Below, one piece after another: positions 45,868-54,994 of a stretch of 64,000 bases of DNA. Made by a program: the position numbers and the translations under genes. This DNA is from Streptomyces sp. Tu 3180 (GTDB taxonomy: Bacteria; Actinomycetota; Actinomycetes; Streptomycetales; Streptomycetaceae). The notes below the pieces were generated by a model. The model did no database searches. It was not told the origin of the DNA and worked only from the letters and a program-made list of their open reading frames with translations. The DNA is taken from assembly GCF_009852415.1 (NCBI RefSeq), contig NZ_WOXS01000002.1, positions 6,054,001 through 6,118,000 on the forward strand. The letters are read 5' to 3'. The first letter of the stretch is position 1. Every line of letters begins with the position of its first letter.

Positions 45868-46737
45868 ATGAGCACGCGGATCGCCTTCCTCAAGGGGCAC
45901 GGCACCGAGAACGACTTCGTGATCGTCCCGGACCCGGAGAACACCATCGACCTGCCCCCGGCCGCCGTCGCCGCCCTGTGCGACCGCCGCGCGGGGCTCG
46001 GCGGCGACGGACTGCTGCACGTGGTGCGGTCCGCGGCGCACCCCGAGGGCCGGGCCATGGCGGACGAGGCCGAGTGGTTCATGGACTACCGCAACGGCGA
46101 CGGCTCGATCGCCGAGATGTGCGGCAACGGGGTGCGCGTGTTCGCGCGCTACCTCCAGCGCGCCGGACACGTGGCCGAGGGGGATCTCGCGGTCGCCACG
46201 CGCGGAGGCGTGAAGTCCGTGCACATCGCCAAGGACGGCGACGTCACCGTCGGCATGGGCAGGGCGCTGCTCCCCGAGGGCGACGTCACGGTGAGCGTCG
46301 GCGAGCGCAGCTGGCCCGCGCGGAACGTGAACATGGGCAACCCGCACGCGGTGGCCTTCGTGGACGACCTCGCCCACGCCGGCGGCCTGGACGCCCCGCC
46401 TCCCTTCAGCCCGGCCTCCGCCTACCCGGACGGGGTGAACGTCGAGTTCGTGGTCGACCGCGGCCCGCGGCACGTGGCGCTGCGGGTGCACGAGCGCGGT
46501 GCCGGCGAGACCCGTTCCTGCGGCACGGGCGCCTGCGCGGTCGCCGTGGCCACCGCCCGCCGGGACGGCGTCGACCCGGGCGTCACCGGAACCCCGGTCA
46601 CGTACACCGTGGACGTGCCCGGCGGCACCCTGGTGATCACCGAACGGCCCGACGGCGAGATCGAGATGACCGGACCCGCGGTGATCGTCGCCGAGGGCGT
46701 GATCGAGGCGGAGTGGCTGGAAAGCGCCCTTCGTTGA
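45868..46737 (+). CDS. dapF: Diaminopimelate epimerase
   Basis: A 289-residue enzyme converting LL- to meso-diaminopimelate for lysine and peptidoglycan (streptomycete walls use LL-DAP, so the product mainly feeds lysine). The cofactor-independent cysteine pair is present: C85 in AEMCGNGVRVFARY and C218 in RSCGTGACAVAV. KGHGTENDFVI and MGNPHAVAFV are family signatures. TACGAT lies 6 nt before the ATG, leaderless type; a weak GAGGG overlaps that spacing. Confidence 0.95.
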   Translation: MSTRIAFLKGHGTENDFVIVPDPENTIDLPPAAVAALCDRRAGLGGDGLLHVVRSAAHPEGRAMADEAEWFMDYRNGDGSIAEMCGNGVRVFARYLQRAGHVAEGDLAVATRGGVKSVHIAKDGDVTVGMGRALLPEGDVTVSVGERSWPARNVNMGNPHAVAFVDDLAHAGGLDAPPPFSPASAYPDGVNVEFVVDRGPRHVALRVHERGAGETRSCGTGACAVAVATARRDGVDPGVTGTPVTYTVDVPGGTLVITERPDGEIEMTGPAVIVAEGVIEAEWLESALR

Positions 46738-46936
46738 TCAGGGTGACGGATCGGTGTCCCGGCCTCCGGCCGGCCGGACGTGCACATCCGCAGGGCGGAA
46801 GGCCGAATTGCGCTTCGGGACCACGGCGGGCCGTCGGCCGGGTGGCGTGAAACCGCCCCGGGAGGGACCATCGCTCGATGGAGTGATCCGTTTCACGCTC
46901 GGCGAGAGGAGGCCAGCCGCACCGGGTCGGGCTCGG

Positions 46937-46942
46937 TAGCAT
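46937..46942 (+). promoter_or_regulatory. Candidate -10 box upstream of rshA
   Basis: TAGCAT in the 301-bp gap 46738-47038; no good -35 is evident. The gap also contains CCATCG-CT-CGATGG (around 46871-46884). Nothing else was recognised there. Confidence 0.3.
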
Positions 46943-47038
46943 CAAGCACCGGCCCGGACGGGGGAGCGAACACCGCGCCCCGAGCCCGAGTCCGCCTCGG
47001 GGCGTGCCGTCCGCCGGTCCACGCAGCCGGAGGTGCCC

Positions 47039-49204
47039 ATGAACGCGGAGGCCGTCAATCCTGCGACCCCGGGCTCGGTGACAGCTGGTCACGTCACGCC
47101 CACGGGGTCGCGCAGGAAGGCCCGCCCCCGGCTCGACCTGCGCCGGCTGGGACGCGCGGCGCTGCTCGGCCCCGCCACCCGCGACCGGCTCCCCGACGCC
47201 ATCGGCCACGTGGTCGACGCCCATCGCGCCCACCACCCCGACGCCGACCTCGAACCCCTGCGCCGCGCCTACCTCCTGGCCGAGTCCTCCCACCGCGGCC
47301 AGATGCGCAAGAGCGGCGAGCCCTACATCACCCACCCGCTCGCCGTGACCCTGATCCTCGCCGAACTCGGCGCGGAGACCACGACCTTGACGGCGTCCCT
47401 GCTGCACGACACCGTCGAGGACACGGACGTGACGCTCGATCAGGTGCGGGAGCAGTTCGGCGAGGAGGTCCGCTACCTCGTCGACGGCGTCACCAAACTG
47501 GAGAAGGTCGACTACGGCGCCGCCGCCGAACCCGAGACCTTCCGCAAGATGCTCGTCGCCACCGGCAACGACGTCCGCGTGATGTCGATCAAGCTCGCGG
47601 ACCGACTGCACAACATGCGCACCCTCGGCGTGATGCGCCCCGAGAAGCAGGAACGCATCGCCAAGGTCACCCGGGACGTCCTGATCCCCCTCGCCGAACG
47701 CCTCGGCGTCCAGGCGCTCAAGACGGAGCTGGAGGACCTGGTCTTCGCCATCCTCCACCCCGAGGAGTACGCGCACACGCGGGAGCTGATCGTCCGCAAC
47801 ACCGCCCGCGCGGACGACCCGCTCGCCGAGGTCGCCGACGACGTGCGCACGGTGCTCCGAGAGGCCGACATCACCGCCGAAGTCCTCATCCGCCCGCGCC
47901 ACTTCGTCTCCGTGCACCGCGTGTCCCGCAAGCGCGGGCAACTGCGCGGCGCCGACTTCGGCCGCCTGCTGGTGCTGGTGAACGAGGACGCCGACTGCTA
48001 CGGCGTCCTCGGCGAGCTGCACACCTGCATGACACCCGTGGTGTCGGAGTTCAAGGACTTCATCGCCGTACCGAAGTTCAACCTGTACCAGTCGCTGCAC
48101 ACCGCCGTGGCCCGCGAGGACGGCCAGGTCGTCGAAGTCCTCATCCGCACCCACCAGATGCACAAGGTCGCCGAGGCCGGAGTCGTCGCCCTCGGCAACC
48201 CCTACGCGGCCCCGCCGGAGGAGCAGGCCGCGAGCGACGGCGAGCGCGCCGACCCCACCCGGCCCGGCTGGCTCTCACGGCTGCTGGACTGGCAGCGGGC
48301 CGCGCCCGACCCCGACACCTTCTGGTCCACCCTCCGCGAGGACCTCGCCCAGGACCGCGAGATCACCGTCTTCCGCCCCGACGGCGGCACGCTCGGCCTG
48401 CCCGAGGGGGCGACCTGCGTGGACGCCGCGTACGCGCAGTACGGCGAGGACGCCCACGCGTGCATCGGCGCCCGGGTCAACGGCCGTCTGGCGACGCTGA
48501 GCACCGTCCTGAAGGACGGCGACACCGTCCAGCTCCTCATGGGCCAGGACCCCGCCTCGGAACCCTCCAGGGAGTGGCTGAAGCACGCCCACACCCCCGC
48601 GGCCCGCATCGCCATCCAGCGGTGGCTGACCGCCCACCCCGCGCAGCACACCGCGCCCGCGACGGAACCCGCGGCGGCCCAGCGGCCCACCGCCGACGAC
48701 CCCGCCGCTCCGCAGGCCCCCCAGGCGCCGGGCGCGGTGCCCGGCCGTCCCGCCGCCCAGGTCCTGGTCGACCGGCCCGGCGCGGCCGTACGGCTCGCCC
48801 GCTGCTGTACGCCCGTGCCGCCCGACGAGGTGACCGGCTTCGCCGTGCGCGGGGGAGCCGTCACCGTGCACCGGGTCGAGTGCGCCACGGTCGCGCGCAT
48901 GAAGAGCTCGGGGCGCGCGGAGGTCGGCGTGCGCTGGGGGGAGGACGCCGAGTGCCGGGTCACGCTGGTCGCGGAATCGTTCGTCCGTCCCCATCTGCTC
49001 GCGGACCTCACCGAGGCCATGGCCCTCGAAGGCGCCGAGATCGTCTCCGCCACCGTCGAACCGCCGGACCGGCAGCAGGTGCGGCACACGTACACCGTGC
49101 AGCTGCCGGACGCCGCGAGACTGCCCGCCCTCATGCGCGCGATGCGCAATGTGGCCGGGGTGTACGACGTGAGCCGGGCGCAGCCGCAGGCCCCGGGCGC
49201 CTGA
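47039..49204 (+). CDS. rshA: RelA/SpoT homologue RshA
   Basis: A 721-residue long RSH protein. The N-terminal hydrolase HD domain (~75-235) has its key residues: HRGQMRKSGEPYITHP, LLHDTVEDT and IKLADRLHNMRT. The synthetase domain (~290-410) keeps FKDFIAVPKFNLYQSLHT and EVLIRTHQMH. It lacks the usual Asp in the DLIAxR-like strand (GADFGRLLVLVNED instead), and the HWxYK motif is replaced by LGNPY. TGS is at ~435-500; an Ala/Pro linker follows; a zinc-finger-like CC segment (ARCCTPVPPDEVTGF) and ACT domain end the protein. ATG 47039 has GGAGG 5 nt upstream. Sequence suggests mainly (p)ppGpp hydrolysis; S. coelicolor rshA at this locus is the second RSH besides relA. Confidence 0.9.
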   Translation: MNAEAVNPATPGSVTAGHVTPTGSRRKARPRLDLRRLGRAALLGPATRDRLPDAIGHVVDAHRAHHPDADLEPLRRAYLLAESSHRGQMRKSGEPYITHPLAVTLILAELGAETTTLTASLLHDTVEDTDVTLDQVREQFGEEVRYLVDGVTKLEKVDYGAAAEPETFRKMLVATGNDVRVMSIKLADRLHNMRTLGVMRPEKQERIAKVTRDVLIPLAERLGVQALKTELEDLVFAILHPEEYAHTRELIVRNTARADDPLAEVADDVRTVLREADITAEVLIRPRHFVSVHRVSRKRGQLRGADFGRLLVLVNEDADCYGVLGELHTCMTPVVSEFKDFIAVPKFNLYQSLHTAVAREDGQVVEVLIRTHQMHKVAEAGVVALGNPYAAPPEEQAASDGERADPTRPGWLSRLLDWQRAAPDPDTFWSTLREDLAQDREITVFRPDGGTLGLPEGATCVDAAYAQYGEDAHACIGARVNGRLATLSTVLKDGDTVQLLMGQDPASEPSREWLKHAHTPAARIAIQRWLTAHPAQHTAPATEPAAAQRPTADDPAAPQAPQAPGAVPGRPAAQVLVDRPGAAVRLARCCTPVPPDEVTGFAVRGGAVTVHRVECATVARMKSSGRAEVGVRWGEDAECRVTLVAESFVRPHLLADLTEAMALEGAEIVSATVEPPDRQQVRHTYTVQLPDAARLPALMRAMRNVAGVYDVSRAQPQAPGA

Positions 49205-49532
49205 CGCGTCCCGCGGGATCGGTCCCTCCGGCACACCCGGCGGCCGTCCCGGCCGCGGGCGGCCGGTGCGCCGGTCGGACGCCCCGCCCGACCCGGTCGG
49301 GTGGGCCCGGAGCGCGTCGTCGCCGCGGTGCGCGTGCGCGCTGACAGCCGTGGCGCATGCCGCTCACTCCCCCCGGTCCGGCCTCCCCCGGTCACGTCAC
49401 CCGGGGCCGGACCCTCCACGGCGAAGCGCCTCCCGGCCGGGCATCCCGCGCCCGGGCCCCCGCGCCCCTCACGGCGGGGCCGTCCCCGCCGGGCTCCGGC
49501 ACGTCCGCCACCGGAGGGCGGCCGCCGCGCTG

Positions 49533-50249
49533 CCGGCCTGCGCCGTCTCCGTCTGCCTCCTCGCCGCGAGCCCTCCGGCCGTCCCGCTGGGCATCGGCGA
49601 CCGCCTCTTCCCCCACCCGGGCAACCCCGGATACGACGTGGTGTCGTACGACCTCGCGCTCGGCCACCCCGGCACCGGCGACCGGCCGCTGCGGGCCGTC
49701 ACCACGGTCGACGCCCGGGTGACCGCCGACCTGGACCGGCTCAACCCGGACTTCGCCCACGGAATCGTCCACGCGGTGGAGGCCGACGGCGGCCCGGCCG
49801 CCTTCACCACCGCCGGCGAGGATCTCGCGATCACTCCCGAGGACGCCCCCGGCGAGGGCGAACGGACACGCATCACCGTGCGGCACAGCAGCGACCCCGT
49901 GGCCGCCGGGGACCGCGAGGGCGGCTGGGTGCGCACCGCGGACGGCCTGGTCATGGCCAACCAGGCCGACGCCGCCCATCTGGTGTTCCCGTGCAACGAC
50001 CCCCTCCGACAAGGCGGTGTTCACCTTCCGGATCACCGCCCCCGACGGCCACACGGCCGTCGCCGCCGGGCTGCCGGCCGGTGCCGGCCACCGGAAGGGG
50101 ACCACCACGTGGACCTACCGGACCCGGCATCCCATGGCCACCGAGCTCGCCCAGGTGTCCATCTGACCGGTTTCCTGGACCCCTGGCTCCACGGGGCCAC
50201 GACCCCGCCGATGCCCGGGCACCCGGAGTGGACGTCCACGGCGCCGGCC
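49533..50249 (+). pseudogene. Decayed M1-family metallopeptidase with central deletion and frameshift
   Basis: One frame encodes an N-terminal M1-like part: IGDRLFPHPGNPGYDVVSYD, then VTTVDARVTADLDRLNPDFAHG, then WVRTADGLVMANQADAAHLV and FPCND to ~50000. The reading then shifts frame at CCCC (50001-50004): SDKAVFTFRITAPDGHTAV ... WTYRTRHPMATELAQVSI, ending at a TGA (50164-50166). In the original frame directly after, the typical M1 C-terminal end appears (TGFLDPWLHGATTPPMPGHP). The whole catalytic middle, including HExxH-x18-E, is gone. Boundaries are approximate; an intact start was not identified. No other gene was seen in 49205-50530. Confidence 0.75.
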
Positions 50250-50530
50250 GCGACGCCCGCGGGCCGGGCGAGCCCGCGCACCGTCCGGGTGCGTCCGTGC
50301 GTCGACCGGACGAGGGGCGGGAATAACACCATGGCGAGACGGGCCGTGCCGTGCGACCATCGTCGGGTCCGCGCGGCACGGGACACGGGAATCTCCCGGG
50401 GTACCCGTACGTTGAGGACAGTGACGGAAAGGTCTCACGGACAGGTCCCACCGGCCGGGTCCGGAGCCCGGCGGGCGACCGAAGCCCCACACCGTCGCCG
50501 CAGACGGTTTCTCATCTACGTAAGGACCCA

Positions 50531-52024
50531 ATGACCTCCTCTTCTTCCCCTTCCCAGGACACCAAGCGCCTCGCGTACACCTATCCCGAGGGCCTTCGGG
50601 CCGATGCCCTGATGGAAGAGGACGTCGCCTGGAGCCTCGAGACCGACTCGGAGCGGGACGGTGACCAGTTCGACCGTTCCGAGCGCGCCGCCCTGCGCCG
50701 TGTCGCGGGCCTCTCCACCGAGCTCGAGGACGTCACCGAGGTCGAGTACCGGCAGCTCCGCCTGGAGCGGGTCGTGCTCGTCGGCGTGTGGACCTCGGGA
50801 ACCGTGCAGGACGCGGAGAACTCCCTCGCGGAACTCGCCGCCCTCGCGGAGACGGCCGGCGCCCTGGTGCTCGACGGCGTGATCCAGCGCCGCGACAAGC
50901 CCGACGCGGCGACCTACATCGGCTCCGGCAAGGCCGAGGAGCTGCGCGACATCGTGCTCGAGACGGGCGCGGACACCGTCATCTGCGACGGTGAGCTCAG
51001 CCCGGGCCAGCTGATCCACCTCGAGGACGTCGTCAAGGTCAAGGTCATCGACCGTACGGCCCTGATCCTGGACATCTTCGCCCAGCACGCCAAGTCCCGG
51101 GAGGGCAAGGCGCAGGTCGCGCTCGCGCAGATGCAGTACATGCTGCCGCGGCTGCGCGGCTGGGGTCAGTCGCTGTCCCGGCAGATGGGCGGCGGCAAGG
51201 GCGGCGGCCTCGCCACCCGCGGTCCCGGTGAGACCAAGATCGAGACCGACCGGCGCCGGATCCGCGAGAAGATGGCGAAGATGCGCCGCGAGATCGCGGA
51301 GATGAAGACCGGCCGCGAGATCAAGCGCCAGGAGCGCAAGCGCCACAAGGTGCCGTCCGTGGCCATCGCGGGCTACACCAACGCGGGCAAGTCCTCGCTG
51401 CTCAACCGCCTCACCGGTGCGGGCGTACTGGTCGAGAACGCCCTGTTCGCGACCCTCGACCCGACCGTGCGCCGGGCCGAGACCCCGAGCGGACGGCTGT
51501 ACACGCTGGCCGACACGGTCGGGTTCGTCCGGCACCTGCCGCACCACCTGGTCGAGGCGTTCCGTTCCACGATGGAGGAGGTCGGCGAAGCCGACCTGAT
51601 CCTGCACGTGGTCGACGGTTCGCACCCGAACCCGGAGGAGCAGCTGGCCGCCGTGCGCGAGGTGATCAGGGACGTCGGCGCCACCGGCGTACCCGAGATC
51701 GTCGTGATCAACAAGGCCGACGCCGCCGACCCGCTCACGCTCCAGCGGCTGCTGCGGGTGGAGAAGCGCTCCATCGCGGTCTCGGCCCGCACCGGCCGGA
51801 ACATCGGGGAGCTGCTCGCGCTCATCGACAACGAGCTGCCCCGCCCGTCGGTGGAGATCGAGGCGCTGGTGCCGTACACCCACGGCAAGCTGGTCGCCCG
51901 TGCCCACGACGAGGGTGAGGTGATCTCCGAGGAGCACACCCCGGAGGGCACCCTGCTCAAGGTGCGGGTGCACGAGGAACTGGCGGCGGAACTCACGCCG
52001 TACGTTCCGACCCCGGCCGGCTGA
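50531..52024 (+). CDS. hflX: GTPase HflX
   Basis: A 497-residue GTPase that binds and splits stalled 70S ribosomes. The N-terminal HflX domain runs to ~220 (VVLVGVWTSGTVQDAENSLAELA, YIGSGKAEEL, IDRTALILDIFAQHA). The helical linker carries the GKGGGLATRGPGETKIETDRR motif. The G domain is at ~275-445: GYTNAGKSSLLN, ADTVGFVRHLPHHLVEAF and NKAD. Start ATG 50531 has AAGGA just upstream. The open frame further upstream crosses the peptidase pseudogene and is not coding. Confidence 0.95.
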   Translation: MTSSSSPSQDTKRLAYTYPEGLRADALMEEDVAWSLETDSERDGDQFDRSERAALRRVAGLSTELEDVTEVEYRQLRLERVVLVGVWTSGTVQDAENSLAELAALAETAGALVLDGVIQRRDKPDAATYIGSGKAEELRDIVLETGADTVICDGELSPGQLIHLEDVVKVKVIDRTALILDIFAQHAKSREGKAQVALAQMQYMLPRLRGWGQSLSRQMGGGKGGGLATRGPGETKIETDRRRIREKMAKMRREIAEMKTGREIKRQERKRHKVPSVAIAGYTNAGKSSLLNRLTGAGVLVENALFATLDPTVRRAETPSGRLYTLADTVGFVRHLPHHLVEAFRSTMEEVGEADLILHVVDGSHPNPEEQLAAVREVIRDVGATGVPEIVVINKADAADPLTLQRLLRVEKRSIAVSARTGRNIGELLALIDNELPRPSVEIEALVPYTHGKLVARAHDEGEVISEEHTPEGTLLKVRVHEELAAELTPYVPTPAG

Positions 52025-52068
52025 CCTGCTCGGCGGCGCGAGGGCCCGCAGCGTCAGGCCCCGTACCG

Positions 52069-52107
52069 GGAAGGCCCGCCCCTGCTCACGGCAGGGGCGG
52101 GCCTTCC
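52069..52107. terminator. Perfect 17-bp bidirectional hairpin
   Basis: Arms 52069-52085 and 52091-52107 are exact complements around TCACG. It serves hflX (+) and the convergent protease gene (-), beginning 44 nt past the hflX stop and 10 nt past the protease stop. Confidence 0.88.
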
Positions 52108-52117
52108 GCGTGTGCGG

Positions 52118-53323
52118 TCACCGGCCGCCGTAGGTCTTGCTCATGTTCTGGTAGAGCGCCTCCGCGTCCTCGCCCAGCTGCGGGCCCGCCAGCCAGGTGT
52201 TGTCGGTCGGGCCGATCGAGGTGTTGGAGACCAGCACGGTCCTGCCGTCCACCACACGGAACCAGCCGCCGCCGGACGAACCGCCCGTCATGGTGCAGCC
52301 GATGCGGTGCATCGTCGGCAGGTTCGGGCTGAGCGAGAACCGGCCCGGAGCGTCGAGGCACTTGAACATCTGCAGGCCGTTGTAGGGCGGCGCGGCCGGG
52401 TAGCCCCAGGCGCCCATCTGGCCCGCTTCGGCCGCCGACGGGGCGGAGAAGTCCACCTCCAGCGCCGCACCGACCGTCTCCTCCAGCGACTTGCTCCCCT
52501 GCTCCGGCTTCACGTGCAGCACCGCGTAGTCGTACGCCGCCCCGTCACCGCCGGTCTGCGAGCCGCCCTGGATCCAGCCGTTGGACGTCGAGGCCCAGTC
52601 CGCCCACCAGTTGCCGTAGGGCGCGATCTCGGAGGCGCTCGCGTTGCCCAGGTCCGCCTCGGACTTGCCGAGGTCGTTGTAGGCCGGGACGAAGACGAGG
52701 TTGCGGTACCAGCCGCCGTTGCCGCCGGCGTGGACGCAGTGACCGGCGGTCCAGACGAGGTTGGACCTGCCCGGGTGGTTCACGTCCTTGACGACCGTGC
52801 CGGAGCAGACGCTCGGGCCTTCGGGGGAGTCGAAGAAGACCTTGCCGACCGGGGCGGCGTTGTCGTGGTACGGCGTCTTCTCGGCCTCCGCCCGGACCGG
52901 GGCCGGCTCAGGGTCGCTGACCCCCTGGGCCGCCGCCGTGTCCTTGGTCGTGACGGTCTTGTCGGCCTCCTCGGCGGAGCGCATCCGCTCCGGCTTCCAC
53001 AGGCCCTCGATCACCGGGTTGACGAAGTCCTTGGCCTCCCTGAGCCACTTGTCCCTGTCCCAGTCCTCCCAGCCTCCGTCCTTCCACTTGTCGACGTCGA
53101 ACCCGTGCTCCTCGAGCTTGTCCGCGATGTCGGACGGGATCCGGACCTTGCCGCCGCCGTCGGCGGCCTGCGAGGCGGTGGCGTCGGGCTTGTCGCTCGC
53201 CGTGTCCTTCTCGGAACCGCCGCACGCGGTCGCGGTGAGCGCCAGGGCGGCGACGAGCCCGGTGGCGGCGAGGACGGTGCGCCGTCCGCGCCCGAGTGGT
53301 GCGGACGTACGTGTGGAACGCAT
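52118..53323 (-). CDS. Secreted lipoprotein trypsin-like serine protease (copy 1)
   Basis: 401 residues. Signal peptide with a lipobox (ALALTATAC) tethers it outside the membrane. A conserved Trp/Asp/Lys-rich module follows (~60-125, PSDIADKLEEHGFDVDKWK ... WLREAKDFVNPVIEGLW). The chymotrypsin-fold domain has His (LVWTAGHCVHAG), Asp (DGAAYDYAVLHV) and Ser (TMTGGSSGGGWF) of the triad. It is a tandem paralogue of the next gene upstream (131-bp gap with a hairpin). ATG 53323 starts MRSTRTSAPLGRGRR. Substrate unknown; the N-terminal module may be a propeptide or a binding domain. Confidence 0.85.
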   Translation of the reverse strand: MRSTRTSAPLGRGRRTVLAATGLVAALALTATACGGSEKDTASDKPDATASQAADGGGKVRIPSDIADKLEEHGFDVDKWKDGGWEDWDRDKWLREAKDFVNPVIEGLWKPERMRSAEEADKTVTTKDTAAAQGVSDPEPAPVRAEAEKTPYHDNAAPVGKVFFDSPEGPSVCSGTVVKDVNHPGRSNLVWTAGHCVHAGGNGGWYRNLVFVPAYNDLGKSEADLGNASASEIAPYGNWWADWASTSNGWIQGGSQTGGDGAAYDYAVLHVKPEQGSKSLEETVGAALEVDFSAPSAAEAGQMGAWGYPAAPPYNGLQMFKCLDAPGRFSLSPNLPTMHRIGCTMTGGSSGGGWFRVVDGRTVLVSNTSIGPTDNTWLAGPQLGEDAEALYQNMSKTYGGR

Positions 53324-53409
53324 GGTGCGATGACCCCCGTGGAAGCGGATGAATGCCGTGCCGCAGGTGAACGCGTGCGGCGGTGCCGGCGGCTCCGTGC
53401 CGCCGGGGT

Positions 53410-53447
53410 GTCCCCTCCCGCGGGCCCGGCGGCACCCGGGAGGGGAC
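53410..53447 (-). terminator. 11-bp stem-loop between the tandem proteases
   Basis: GTCCCCTCCCG (53410-53420) pairs with CGGGAGGGGAC (53437-53447), beginning 8 nt past the stop of copy 2 on the minus strand. Confidence 0.65.
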
Positions 53448-53454
53448 GGACCGG

Positions 53455-54672
53455 TCACTGACCGGCGAACTTCTCGCTGACCGCGTCGTACACGCCCTTG
53501 GCCTCGTCACCCAGTCGCGGACCGGCCAGCCAGCCCGACGTCACCGGGCCGATCGAGGTGTTGGACACCAGCGCCGGCTCGCCGTCCGGACCCGTCGCGA
53601 CCCAGCCGCCACCGGACGAGCCGGCGGTCATGCTGCACCCGATGCGGTACATCGTCGGGTCGGACGCGTTGAGGGACAGCCGGCCCGGACGGTCCTGGCA
53701 GCGGTACAGCGTCTGACCGTCGTACGGCGGAGCGGCCGGGTAGCCGATCGCCGTCACCTCCTTCACCTGCGGCACGGCCGGGGCCTCGAAGTCCACCGGC
53801 AGCGCCGCGCCGACGGTCTCCTCCAGCGACTTGCCGTCACCGCCCTTCTCCGGCGTCACGTGGATGACGGCGAAGTCGTACGAGGCGCCGTCACCGCCCG
53901 TCGCACCGCCCTGCTCGATCCACTGGTCCGAGGTCTGCGCCCAGTCGCCCCACCAGACGCCGTACGGAGCGACCTCCTCCTTGGTGGCGGTCTCGAGCTC
54001 CGCGGCCGATTTGCCCGCGTCGTTGTACGACGGGACGAAGGCGATGTTGCGGTACCAGCCGCCCTTCTTGCCGGCGTGCACGCAGTGGCCGGCGGTCCAG
54101 ACCATGTTGGACTTGCCGGGGTTGGCCGGGTCCTGCACCACCGTCGCGGAGCAGACCATCGTGCCCTCGGGGGAGTCGAAGAAGACCTTGCCGGCCGTGG
54201 GGGCGTTGGCGTGGTACGACGACGGGACGGCCTGCGCCTGCACCGGTTCCGGTGTCGGGTCCGTCACGCCCTGGTCACCGGGGAGGTCGCCGGCGTCGAC
54301 TTCCTGGTCCGGCTCCTCGGCCTCCCGCATCCGGTCCGGGTCCCACAGGTCCTCGATGATCGGGTTGATGAACTCGTTGGCCTCGCGCAGCCAGTCGTCC
54401 TTGCTCCAGTCCTTCCAGGCGCCGTCCCTCCACTTGTCGATGTCGATCCCGTGCTCCTTGAGCCGGTCCTTGATGTCGTCCGGGATCTTGAGCTTGCCGT
54501 CGTCGGCGGCGGTCGCGGAGGTGTCGGCATTCGCGCCGGCGTCCCCCGACCCACAGGCGGTGGCGGTGAGCGCGAGCGCCGAGGCGAGCGCGACGGCGGC
54601 CAGGACGGGGGAGGTTCCGCGCCGCGTCCTCCCCCCTCGTCGAGCGGTGGACGACGGACGTATGGATCGCAT
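53455..54672 (-). CDS. Secreted lipoprotein trypsin-like serine protease (copy 2)
   Basis: 405 residues with the same plan as copy 1: signal peptide and lipobox (ALALTATAC), the Trp-rich module (PDDIKDRLKEHGIDIDKWR ... WLREANEFINPIIEDLW), then a trypsin-like domain with TAGHC, SYDFAVIHV and TAGSSGGGW carrying the triad. The two copies agree by eye over most of their length, so they arose by duplication. GGGGGAG precedes ATG 54672. The 288-bp gap to the divergent aminotransferase gene shows no clear promoter motif. Confidence 0.85.
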   Translation of the reverse strand: MRSIRPSSTARRGGRTRRGTSPVLAAVALASALALTATACGSGDAGANADTSATAADDGKLKIPDDIKDRLKEHGIDIDKWRDGAWKDWSKDDWLREANEFINPIIEDLWDPDRMREAEEPDQEVDAGDLPGDQGVTDPTPEPVQAQAVPSSYHANAPTAGKVFFDSPEGTMVCSATVVQDPANPGKSNMVWTAGHCVHAGKKGGWYRNIAFVPSYNDAGKSAAELETATKEEVAPYGVWWGDWAQTSDQWIEQGGATGGDGASYDFAVIHVTPEKGGDGKSLEETVGAALPVDFEAPAVPQVKEVTAIGYPAAPPYDGQTLYRCQDRPGRLSLNASDPTMYRIGCSMTAGSSGGGWVATGPDGEPALVSNTSIGPVTSGWLAGPRLGDEAKGVYDAVSEKFAGQ

Positions 54673-54949
54673 GATCTGACTCCCCCTGAAATGGACGTAC
54701 TTGGCGCTTGGACCGTGTATCACGCCTGAACCCGCGCGTAGTTCACCGGAGTTTTCACGGCCTTCGGGAACGGCACCACACCCTATGCGCTCGCTGTGGG
54801 GGACAACCGACGGAACGGCAACGGTTCCGTCACGGCAGGGATCTTGAGGCAACCCGTAACCCGCTGGGCGGTCCGGGGTTGGTAGCGGTGGGGCCCGCCG
54901 CCCGCGCGGCGTCCCCGCGCCCGTGGCCGGCGGGAGCACAGCGGAGGAC

Positions 54950-54994
54950 GGAGAACGGCGGTGGGATCCACGCACGAGGAGCGGAGAACGGCGG
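54950..54994. repeat. 12-bp direct repeat around the aminotransferase start
   Basis: GGAGAACGGCGG at 54950-54961 and 54983-54994, 33 bp (11 codons) apart. The first copy overlaps the GTG start. Confidence 0.6.

Noticed and set aside
46780..49344. 854-codon plus-strand frame overlapping rshA
   Set aside because: Arg/Pro/His-rich shadow in the wrong frame; RshA motifs are all in the 47039 frame.
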